Shown here: piece by piece, positions 1-7,128 of the stretch
Position numbering within the stretch: position 1 is the first letter of the stretch
Layout of the letters: every line of letters begins with the position of its first letter
Notes under the pieces: model-generated
What the model was told of the DNA's origin: nothing
The model's input: the letters and a program-made list of their open reading frames with translations, nothing else
The model's database searches: none
Made by a program: the position numbers and the translations under genes
From: Methylobacter sp.
Lineage (GTDB): Bacteria > Pseudomonadota > Gammaproteobacteria > Methylococcales > Methylomonadaceae
Assembly (NCBI GenBank): GCA_023229605.1
Contig: JALNYY010000032.1
Span: 1 to 33,064 of the forward strand
DNA: 33,064 nucleotides
Direction: 5' to 3'

Positions 1-218
1 TGTTCCGAGCCACGCAAACCGAAGATAAACTCAAACGCGATCAAGTGCAGGGCAAGCGGCAGGCTAATCAAACGCATCTTGAGGTAGGCAAAAAAGTGAG
101 ACAAACCATAAAAGAACTAGGCGGCACAATGCCGGAAGCATTGCCGACGCCGGAATCCAGCATTAAGCAAATCGAGAGTGCCAAGAAGAAACTCGAAAAA
201 AACAACAAAGAATCATGA
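1..218 (+). CDS. dinD: DinD-like protein, C-terminal part (5'-truncated by window edge)
   Basis: The reading frame enters the window at base 3 and ends at TGA 216-218, giving 71 visible residues. They begin FRATQTEDKLKRD and include the stretches EVGKKVRQTIKELGG and LPTPESSIKQ. I recognise this as the C-terminus of the DNA-damage-inducible protein D family (E. coli DinD, SOS-induced). DinD homologues are often carried inside type I restriction-modification loci, and here the stop overlaps the hsdM start in an ATGA (215-218), which suggests translational coupling. The start and N-terminal domain lie outside the window. The family match is from memory of the E. coli sequence. The biochemical role (RecA modulation in E. 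coli) is not visible here. Confidence 0.75.
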   Translation, partial: FRATQTEDKLKRDQVQGKRQANQTHLEVGKKVRQTIKELGGTMPEALPTPESSIKQIESAKKKLEKNNKES

Positions 219-2156
219 TCAACAAACCCAGCAACACACTAAAAACAGCGAAAAAAGGCAAGTCCCCCAAATCCATTGCTTCCACGCAATCGCTATCCTC
301 ATTCGTCAAAGCCATTTGCGATGTAATGCGCCGCTCCAATTGCGCCAGCGCCTTGCAGTATGTGCCTGAATTAACCTGGATTCTGTTTTTGCGCATTCTG
401 GATGCGCAAGAGCAAAAGGCGAGGGAACAAGCCGAGGCATTGGGTAACGATTATGCGCCGGCCTTGACTGCGCCGTACCGTTGGCAGGATTGGGCGGCGC
501 CGTTTGCCGATCAAGAAGAGACGGGGGAGCAAGCTATCGGCTGGAAGCGCAAGCAGCTTTACGCGGCGGGCGACGGTAAGCTGTTCGAGTTTATCAACAA
601 CGAACTGCTGCCGCATTTGCACAGTCTGGATGTCGATCCTAATACCCAGTTGTCGAATAGCAATGCCAGCCGCAAGCAGCGGGTGATCGGCCGGATTATG
701 ACGGCGGTGGAAAAAGTGCGGGTCGATAGCGAAACCAATCTGCGCGATATTCTCGATAAGGTGCATGAAATCCATATCGACCATATCGACGACACCCACT
801 TTTTTACCTTGTCGCAAGTCTATGAAGATTTGCTGCTGAAAATGGGCGAGAAAAATTCCGACGGCGGCCAATTTTTTACGCCGCGCGAAGTGATTCGAGG
901 CATGGTGCATATTCTCGATCCGCAAGCCGGGGAAACGGTTTACGATCCTTGTTGCGGCACCGGCGGCTTTTTGGCTGTGGCGTTCGAGCATATCAACCGG
1001 AACTTGGGTAATGCGCCTGCCGCGACGATGTTGGATGTATTGAAACACGATACCTTTTTCGGCAGGGAAAAAGAGAATCTGGTTTTTCCTATCGCCTTAG
1101 CCAATTTGATCCTGCACGGCATAGATCAACCGAATTTATGGCACGGCAATACGCTGACCAATCGGCCTACCTATGCCGGTCTGTTTGAGCAAGCCCCGGC
1201 CACTTTCGATGTGATTCTGACCAATCCGCCGTTTGGCGGCAAAGAAGGCACGGATGCGCAAAAGAATTACCGGCTCGACCCAGGTTCTGTTTCTGCAACA
1301 TATTTTGGCCGACCTGAAAATGCCGATGGACGGCAAAGCGGGCGGGCGTTGCGGCATTGTGCTGGATGAAGGCTTGTTGTTTCGAACCAATGAGAGCGCA
1401 TTTGTAGAAACCAAGCACAAGCTGGTCGATGAATGCGATTTGTGGTGCATCATCAGTTTGCCGGGCGGCGTGTTTTCAACGGCGGGGGCCGGTGTTAAAA
1501 CCAATTTGCTGTTTTTTACCAAGGGTAAAAAAACCGAACGCATTTGGTATTACGATTTGTCGCAAATTAAAGTCGGCAAGAAAACGCCGACGACCTTGGC
1601 GTATTTTGGCTTTGATAAGCAAGGCGGTATTCTGGATGATGCCGATTTGCCTAAGCCATTGACTGCGGACTGGCTGGAACAGGAAGGCAATCAGGGCAAA
1701 CCTTTTCCTTCGGTTGCAAGATTGCTCAAGAAGCACGGCACAGCTGAAGCGGACAGCGATTTTTCCTGGACGGTGGACTTTGCAGCCCGCCGGGCAAAGG
1801 CTCAGGCGGATATGCAGCCGTTTCTGGAAGAGGTTAAAAATCTTACCGAAGCATTGCTGCCGCTTAAAGAGGATTTGAAAGCGCTGAAAAAAGATAAAGC
1901 CGACAAGGAAAAAATATCGGCTATTGAAGATGCCATCAAAGCCAAAGAAAAAGCCGTCCGCGAAGCGTAAACCAAAGCGTCGGATATTGACGCGGCGGTT
2001 TATGACCTGAAAGCGGTTAATCCTAATGTGAAGGCGATTGTTGATACCCGCACCGTGTTGGAGATTATCGACAATATCAATCTGCAAGGACAAATTGCGG
2101 CGACAGCAATGAACAATTTGCGGAGGTTACTGGCGGAAGAGTCTTTGCTTATTTAA
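215..2156 (+). pseudogene. hsdM: Type I restriction-modification DNA methyltransferase subunit M, disrupted
   Basis: This would be the HsdM N6-adenine methyltransferase of a type I R-M system. The N-terminal part (215 to about 1270) reads well: an HsdM helical N-domain, the SAM motif DPCCGTGG (residues 244-251) and, further on, the catalytic NPPF motif followed by GGKEG. After TDAQKNYR the frame shifts (+2 to +3 phase) near 1271. The expected continuation GSTQVLFLQH is in the other phase, and the linker usually found there (about four residues, R-F-x-T) is missing, consistent with an 11-nt deletion. The second frame then meets a TAA at 1968-1970, after KAVREA. Family-like sequence (DIDAAVYDLKAVNPN) continues to the natural stop at 2154-2156. 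Two lesions make this a pseudogene. No hsdS or hsdR follows: the next gene runs the other way and overlaps tail to tail by 8 bp. Confidence 0.88.
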
Positions 2157-3696
2157 CCTCCAACCGTTTCAGCAAACGATGAAAATTGCCCCGGTCCAGT
2201 CCCAGCACTCTTGCCGCCGCGGCCATATTGCCCTGTTGCGCTGCAAGTTGTTGCCGGATCAGTTGGCGCTGAAACTCGTCAACCGCGTTTTTGAAATCTA
2301 TAGATGCGGACGGTGCCGGCGGTGAAACAGCGGGGGTTGGACCGTCATCCGGCGGCAAATTCAATTGCTCCGGACCCATATCCAGATAGGTCGGGGAAAT
2401 TGTTATAAAATCCGCCAGCCGGTTTTCCGGCGTCGCCGACTTTAGCGCCGCCCGGCTGAGTAAATGCTCCAGCTCGCGAATATTGCCCGGCCAGTGGTAA
2501 TCCAACAAGGTTTTCCTGGCGTCCTGATCCAGGCGCAATTTTTTAACGCCCAAACGCTGCTGGTTTTTTTCCAGGAAAGCGCCCGCCAGCAATAGAACGT
2601 CTTTGCCCCGTTCGCGCAATGCCGGAACCGGCAACGGATAAACCGCAAGACGATGGTAAAGATCCGGGCGGAAAAGGCCTGCGGCGACGGCTTGTTGCAG
2701 GTTGCGGTTGGTTGCGGCAATGATCCGCACATTAACTTTGATTTGCTTATCGCTGCCGACGCGCTGTATTTCGCCGTTTTGCAAGGTGCGCAATAGTTTA
2801 GCCTGAATGGACAGCGGCAGTTCGCCTATTTCATCCAGGAAAATCGTGCCGCCGTTGGCCAGCTCGAACTTTCCGGTCCGGTCGCTAACGGCGCCGGAAA
2901 ACGCGCCTTTGGTATGGCCGAATAATTCGCTTTCGGCAATGCTCTCGGGCAATGCCGCGCAATTGACGTAGACCATGACCTGATCGGCGCGGTTCGATTC
3001 CAGATGAATGCGCAGCGCAACCAGTTCCTTGCCCACCCCGGTTTCGCCTAAAATCAACACGGCCAGTTCCGACGGCGCGACGATGGAAATTTCGTTCCGC
3101 AATTTGCGCATGCATTCGCTGTCGCCGATCATGTCATGGTCGGCGTTGTATTTGAACGATGTCTGGGTTGCATAACGCACCCGCTGCTCCAAAGAGGCAA
3201 TCATCCCGGCAGCCTTGACCGTGGCGGCAGTCAGGCTGATAAAAGTGCTCAGCTGCATCGGGTCGATATTGTCAAAAGTGCCGGGCGCCAGAGCATCCAG
3301 CGTTAAAACGCCCCAGGGTTCCCCATCGATAAATATCCTGACCCCCATGCAATCATGCACCAGCAGTTGATCGTTATCCGATTCAATGAGTCCGTCATAG
3401 GGATCGGGCAGATCGGAATCGGCGGCAAAGCGCACCGATTGATCTGAGGCCAAAATCTTCGCCAGGCGGGGGTGCTCACTGACCAGAAAACGCCGTCCCA
3501 GCGTATCTTACGATAAGCCGTGAACCGCCAGCGGTATCAGGCAATGGTTTTCGAATTTCAGCAACGCGGACGCATCGCAAGGAAAAATCCGGCTTAAAAA
3601 GTCCAACAGGCGCTGGTAGCGCTGTTCCGTCGACATGCGTGTGGATAAGTCGGCGACAATGGAAATCAACGCGGTAAAAAACAGGTTTGTCGTCAT
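2149..3696 (-). pseudogene. norR: NorR-type NO-sensing sigma54 activator, interrupted by one in-frame stop
   Basis: NorR binds NO at a mononuclear iron in its GAF domain and activates sigma54 promoters of NO-detoxification genes. The frame starts MTTNLFFTAL at 3696, matches E. coli NorR up to AVHGLS, hits TAA at codon 63 (3508-3510), then continues in the same frame with DTLGRRF. E. coli has Lys at this spot, so a single A-to-T change would explain it. Beyond the stop everything looks intact: the GAF iron-ligand region (VRFAADSDLPDPYDGL, HDC, TLD), Walker A GETGVGKE (217-224), a sigma54-contact loop GAFSGA (264-269; the usual form is GAFTGA), DEIGE, and a C-terminal Fis-type helix-turn-helix. 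A restart would have to use the TTG at 3453. It stands divergent to hcp, with operator-like sites between them. Confidence 0.87.
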
Positions 3697-3707
3697 AATG
3701 ATAACTT

Positions 3708-3750
3708 CGATGTCGATTGCACAACCTAAGGCCGATGTTGATAGTACAAC
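3708..3750 (+). promoter_or_regulatory. Two NorR-like operator sites (GT-N7-AC)
   Basis: Two copies of an 18-bp site, CGATGT-Y-GAT-W-GY-ACAAC, lie at 3708-3725 and 3733-3750, exactly 25 bp apart (first base to first base). Each contains GT-N7-AC (GTCGATTGCAC at 3712-3722, GTTGATAGTAC at 3737-3747), the core pattern of NorR enhancer sites; E. coli has three such sites in front of norVW. Both flanks are also identical, which argues against chance. The downstream site is centred about 74 bp upstream of the start expected from the sigma54 promoter at 3790. Both sites also lie just upstream of the norR start at 3696, so they could mediate autoregulation. I see no third copy in phase. Confidence 0.72.
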
Positions 3751-3789
3751 AATACCCTGGCAACGCCGGCAAACACAAGGTTTTTTGCT

Positions 3790-3805
3790 TGGCATGTTAC
3801 GTGCT
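3790..3805 (+). promoter_or_regulatory. Putative sigma54 (-24/-12) promoter for hcp
   Basis: TGGCATG-TTAC-GTGCT matches the sigma54 consensus TGGCACG-N4-TTGCW. The invariant GG is at 3791-3792 and the GC at 3803-3804, with the required 10-nt spacing. The predicted start is near 3816, leaving a leader of about 160 nt before hcp at 3979. It sits downstream of the NorR-like sites, as expected for enhancer-dependent control by an AAA+ activator. Confidence 0.65.
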
Positions 3806-3930
3806 CTTACTTATGGGTATCAACTTAAGACATATCGTTACGAAGTTCACGAGGAAAAATTAAGATAAAAACTTCGTGTCTTCGTGGCGAATTAATAATC
3901 TGCTTAAGTTGAATACGTTATGAGAGCAGT
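3801..3930. repeat. Imperfect 130-bp inverted repeat in the hcp leader
   Basis: The outer arms at 3801-3829 and 3903-3930 are complementary with a few mismatches and gaps, and share a perfect CAACTTAAG / CTTAAGTTG pairing (3821-3829 with 3903-3911). Inner segments, ACGAAGTTCACGAG on the left and CTTCGTGTCTTCGTGG on the right, are also roughly complementary, so the transcript could fold into one long hairpin. It resembles a small miniature inverted-repeat element or an intergenic repeat that landed between the promoter and the gene. Confidence 0.6.
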
Positions 3931-3978
3931 ATTTTTCTGCCACCCCAGCTGATTTATTAATTCGAGGAGAGTACCCTG

Positions 3979-5646
3979 ATGTTTTGTTACCAATGCGAAC
4001 AAACCGACCGCTCCAATGCCGACAGCGGTTGCGCTACTGCCAAAGGCATGTGCGGCAAAGACGCCGCGACTTCCGATTTACAGGATTTACTGATTCACGG
4101 CGTCAAGGGCATTGCCCGGTACGCCAAACGCGCCCGCGCCCTGAACGCTCCGGATAATGCAGCCGGCGAGTTCATGCTGTACGCGATGTTCACCACCTTG
4201 ACCAACGTGAACTTCAACGCCACCCGCTTCGTTACCTTAATACAGGAAGCCGCGCAGGTACGCGACCGGGTCAAGGCGAGCTACATCGCAGCTGCGCTTG
4301 CATCGGGTAAAACACCTGAAGAACTGACCGGCGCAGCCGCCTGGCAGCCGGCTGCCGACATGGACGGGATGCTCAAACAAGCCGCCGATGTGGGCATCAA
4401 TGCAGGACTCGACCAAGTCGGTGCGGACATTATCGGCCTGCGTTCATTGGTGCTTTACGGCCTCAAGGGCGTTTGTGCCTATGCTCACCATGCCTATGTG
4501 TTGGGTAAAGAAAGCGATACGGTTTACGCCGGTATCGAAGATGCGCTGGATTTTCTCAGTACAGACCCAACCGATGTTGAAGCGTTGCTGAATCAGTCCA
4601 TGGCGCTGGGTACTTTAAATCTTGAAGTGATGGCGTTATTGGATGAGGCCAACACCGGTACGTTCGGCGCGCAACGGCCGACTCAAGTGCGCACTACCCC
4701 GATCAAAGGCAAGGCCATTCTGGTATCCGGCCACGACCTGGGCGATCTGGCCGCGTTGCTGGAGCAAACCAAAGACAAGGGCATCAACATTTACACCCAC
4801 GGCGAGATGCTGCCCGCCCACGCTTATCCTAAGCTGAAGGCTTATCCGCATCTGGCCGGCAATTACGGCGGCGCCTGGCAGGATCAGCAAAAAGAATTTG
4901 CCGAATTCCCCGGCGCCATTTTGATGACCTCCAACTGCATCATCGAGCCGCAAGTTCAATACCGCCAGCGCATTTTTACCGCAGGCCCGGTAGGCTGGCC
5001 CGGCGTGCGCCATATCAGCGACAAGAATTTTGCCCCGTTGATCCAGGCCGCCCAGGCATTGCCTGGCTTCAAAGATGATGCCGACGAAAAATCCGTCACC
5101 GTCGGGTTCGGCCGGGATGCGGTGCTGGGCGTAGCCGACAAAGTGATCGATGCGGTCAAGTCCGGCGCTATCAAGCACTTCTTCCTGGTCGGCGGCTGTG
5201 ACGGCGCGGCGCCCGGCCGCAATTACTATACCGAGTTCGCCGAACAAGCCCCGCAGGACACCGTGGTCATGACGCTGGGCTGCGCCAAATACCGCTTTAA
5301 TCAGCATGACTTCGGCGACATCGGCGGCATTCCGCGGTTGCTGGATTTAGGTCAATGCAACGACAGCTATTCGGCGATCAAAATTGCCACTGCACTGGCC
5401 GGTGCGTTCGAATGCGGCGTGAACGAGCTGCCTTTGTCCTTGGTCGTGTCATGGTTCGAGCAAAAAGCCGCCGCCGTGCTGCTGACCCTGTTGGCGCTGG
5501 GTATCCGCAACATTCGCCTAGGCCCCACGCTGCCTGCCTTCCTGACGCCTAATCTGGTGCAGGTGCTGGTCGATAAGTTCGGACTGCTGCCGATTACCAC
5601 CGCGCAGGCCGACATTGAAGCTTCGTTGGCGCGCAAAGCCGCTTAA
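3979..5646 (+). CDS. hcp: Hybrid cluster protein (Hcp, NO/hydroxylamine reductase)
   Basis: Hcp is a cytosolic Fe-S enzyme with a 4Fe-2S-2O hybrid cluster. In E. coli it acts as an NO reductase and also reduces hydroxylamine in vitro. At 555 residues it has a normal full length. The N-terminal cysteines C3-x2-C6-x11-C18-x6-C25 have the class II spacing of E. coli Hcp, which binds a [2Fe-2S] cluster rather than the [4Fe-4S] of class I. Hybrid-cluster ligand regions are visible: NYGGAWQDQ, TSNCIIEPQ, GGCDGA, TLGCAKYRF and LGQCNDSYS. The start has a strong ribosome binding site, GAGGAGA at 3964-3970. Upstream are NorR-like operators and a sigma54 promoter, and downstream is a flavoprotein reductase, so the setting is nitrosative-stress defence. 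In a methanotroph it would also deal with hydroxylamine from ammonia co-oxidation (inference). Confidence 0.97.
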   Translation: MFCYQCEQTDRSNADSGCATAKGMCGKDAATSDLQDLLIHGVKGIARYAKRARALNAPDNAAGEFMLYAMFTTLTNVNFNATRFVTLIQEAAQVRDRVKASYIAAALASGKTPEELTGAAAWQPAADMDGMLKQAADVGINAGLDQVGADIIGLRSLVLYGLKGVCAYAHHAYVLGKESDTVYAGIEDALDFLSTDPTDVEALLNQSMALGTLNLEVMALLDEANTGTFGAQRPTQVRTTPIKGKAILVSGHDLGDLAALLEQTKDKGINIYTHGEMLPAHAYPKLKAYPHLAGNYGGAWQDQQKEFAEFPGAILMTSNCIIEPQVQYRQRIFTAGPVGWPGVRHISDKNFAPLIQAAQALPGFKDDADEKSVTVGFGRDAVLGVADKVIDAVKSGAIKHFFLVGGCDGAAPGRNYYTEFAEQAPQDTVVMTLGCAKYRFNQHDFGDIGGIPRLLDLGQCNDSYSAIKIATALAGAFECGVNELPLSLVVSWFEQKAAAVLLTLLALGIRNIRLGPTLPAFLTPNLVQVLVDKFGLLPITTAQADIEASLARKAA

Positions 5647-5690
5647 TCAGTTCGTCCACGAAAACGATGTAATTCATTTTTTAGGCGTAG

Positions 5691-5715
5691 GGTGGATAAG
5701 CGTAGCGCATCCGCC
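5691..5715. repeat. Short palindrome with GCGTAGCG loop
   Basis: GGTGGAT (5691-5697) pairs with ATCCGCC (5709-5715), with one G:U pair, around the loop AAGCGTAGCGC. The same loop core recurs in palindromes at 21929-21969 and 23270-23295, so this belongs to a dispersed extragenic repeat family. Confidence 0.55.
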
Positions 5716-5780
5716 ATGCATTAAAGAGTAAATGGCAAACACTCGTATCTTTCGCGGATCAATCGTTATCCTCCCTCGTT

Positions 5781-5819
5781 GCCGGAAACGTAAAGCCTTT
5801 CCGGCAGCATTCTTTTTTT
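5781..5819 (+). terminator. Hairpin plus T-tract between hcp and its reductase gene
   Basis: GCCGGAAA (5781-5788) and TTTCCGGC (5798-5805) form a perfect 8-bp stem, followed by a T7 run at 5813-5819. The 7-nt gap between stem and T-run is long for a classical intrinsic terminator. It could be a partial terminator or an mRNA processing/stability hairpin that sets the Hcp to reductase ratio. The T-run abuts the GGAG ribosome binding site (5820-5823) of the next gene. Confidence 0.45.
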
Positions 5820-5835
5820 GGAGTCCTGACAAAAT

Positions 5836-6867
5836 ATGAATACCCACGCTATAGAACTAACCACCCGAGACGGGGAGCGGCTCCGTTTCGAATGCGCTTC
5901 AGACCGGAATCTGCTGGAAGCCGCCGCCGACGCCCATATCGTATTGCCCGCCCAATGCGGGCAGGGTAACTGCGGCACTTGCTATGCCGATGTCACCCAC
6001 GGCAACTTTACCCTGGGCAAACATAACCCGGCCGCATTGCCGGACGGAGCGGATGAAGGCGGCACTCTGCTCTGTTGCACCTTTCCTAACAGCGATTTAC
6101 GCATATCGCTGCCTTTCGATCATGACCGTATCCTGATCGGTAAAATCCAGGTCAGAAATGCCGAAATCACCGCCGTCGATGCCGTCGGCGGCAATACCAT
6201 ACGTTTGGAACTGCGTCTGTCGCCGGATGAAGATGGCGGCAGCGTCGCCGAATTCGAACCCGGCCGGTTCATGGAACTGGAAGTGCCGGGGCAGGCCATC
6301 AAGCGCGCCTATTCGTTGTCCAACACAGCAAACTGGGAGGGTCGGCTGGAATTCCTGATCCGCCTGCAACCCGGCGGACTTTTTTCGACATGGTTGCGGG
6401 AACAGGCGGCAGTTGGACAGGCCTTGATCGTACACGGCCCCAAAGGCGCTTTCGGCTTGTATGAAAGCGGCTTGAGGCCGCGCTGGTTTGTGGCCGGCGG
6501 AACCGGTCTGGCGCCGATGCTGTCGATGTTAAGGCGGATGGCCGAATTCCAGGAACCGCATCCGGCGCGGCTCTATTTCGGCGCAAATCAGGCGGAAGAT
6601 TTATTTTGCCAAACGGAGTTGAAAGCGTTGCAAGCCGAACTTCCCCAGCTTCAGGTAATTTTCTGCGTATGGAAGCCGGATGACAGCTGGCCGGGTTTTT
6701 GCGGTACGCCGGTGGATGCCCTGGCTCAGGATTTGGAGGATGCAACTGTGTTGCCCGACATTTACCTGTGCGGGCCGCCTGCTCTGATCGATGCCGCCGA
6801 AGCGGCCGCGCGAGCCAAAGGCGTGCCCGATAAACAGGTGCTGAGCGAGAGATTCTTGCCCGCTTAA
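5836..6867 (+). CDS. MmoC-like [2Fe-2S]/FAD NADH reductase, probable electron donor to Hcp
   Basis: This 343-residue iron-sulfur flavoprotein passes electrons from NAD(P)H through FAD to a [2Fe-2S] centre. The N-terminal plant-type ferredoxin domain (about 1-95) shows C-x4-C-x2-C (CGQGNCGTC) and a later LLCC. Then come a FAD-binding domain with EPGRFMELEVPG and RAYSLSN, and an NAD-binding domain with GGTGLAPMLSMLRRM and CGPPALIDAA. The sequence follows the soluble methane monooxygenase reductase MmoC of Methylococcus almost block for block. E. coli Hcr, the known Hcp reductase, has the opposite order, with its ferredoxin domain at the C-terminus. Its place 190 bp after hcp and its GGAG site at 5820-5823 suggest an Hcr role; this is inference. 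No mmo oxygenase genes are nearby. Confidence 0.88.
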   Translation: MNTHAIELTTRDGERLRFECASDRNLLEAAADAHIVLPAQCGQGNCGTCYADVTHGNFTLGKHNPAALPDGADEGGTLLCCTFPNSDLRISLPFDHDRILIGKIQVRNAEITAVDAVGGNTIRLELRLSPDEDGGSVAEFEPGRFMELEVPGQAIKRAYSLSNTANWEGRLEFLIRLQPGGLFSTWLREQAAVGQALIVHGPKGAFGLYESGLRPRWFVAGGTGLAPMLSMLRRMAEFQEPHPARLYFGANQAEDLFCQTELKALQAELPQLQVIFCVWKPDDSWPGFCGTPVDALAQDLEDATVLPDIYLCGPPALIDAAEAAARAKGVPDKQVLSERFLPA

Positions 6868-6890
6868 TCCTAAAACATCAGTTGAAGTGT

Positions 6891-6962
6891 GTGGAAACCG
6901 TTCGTGCCGAGCCCTTCGGCTGCGCTCAGCAGAGCCTTGCCGGTTTCCACCTTACTTTTTTT
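6891..6962 (+). terminator. Long palindrome with T-tract after the reductase gene
   Basis: GTGGAAACCG (6891-6900) and CGGTTTCCAC (6941-6950) form a perfect 10-bp stem around a 40-nt GC-rich interior that itself contains GCCGAGCCCTTCGGC. A T-run follows at 6956-6962. It may terminate the hcp operon. The interior resembles a dispersed extragenic repeat. The rest of the 261-bp gap up to the next gene shows nothing else I can support. Confidence 0.5.
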
Positions 6963-7128
6963 AACCGGTAAGAATAAACGCCGTTAGACAAATTGGAATG
7001 TTATTGTTAAGCTGTCATTGCTGTTATTGTTGTCAGTAAATGATTACACATTGTTATCTGTTTGAAGGAAGTAATGAGCCGGTCCTCACTCCAAAAAATA
7101 AGTCCGCTGTTGATGGGTAAGAATTGAC

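Noticed and set aside
371..1048. Long minus-strand open frame (225 codons) across hsdM
   Set aside because: Antisense shadow of the well-supported hsdM frame; no motif or ribosome site.
4636..5307. 223-codon minus-strand frame inside hcp
   Set aside because: Antisense shadow of hcp, whose own frame is fully conserved.
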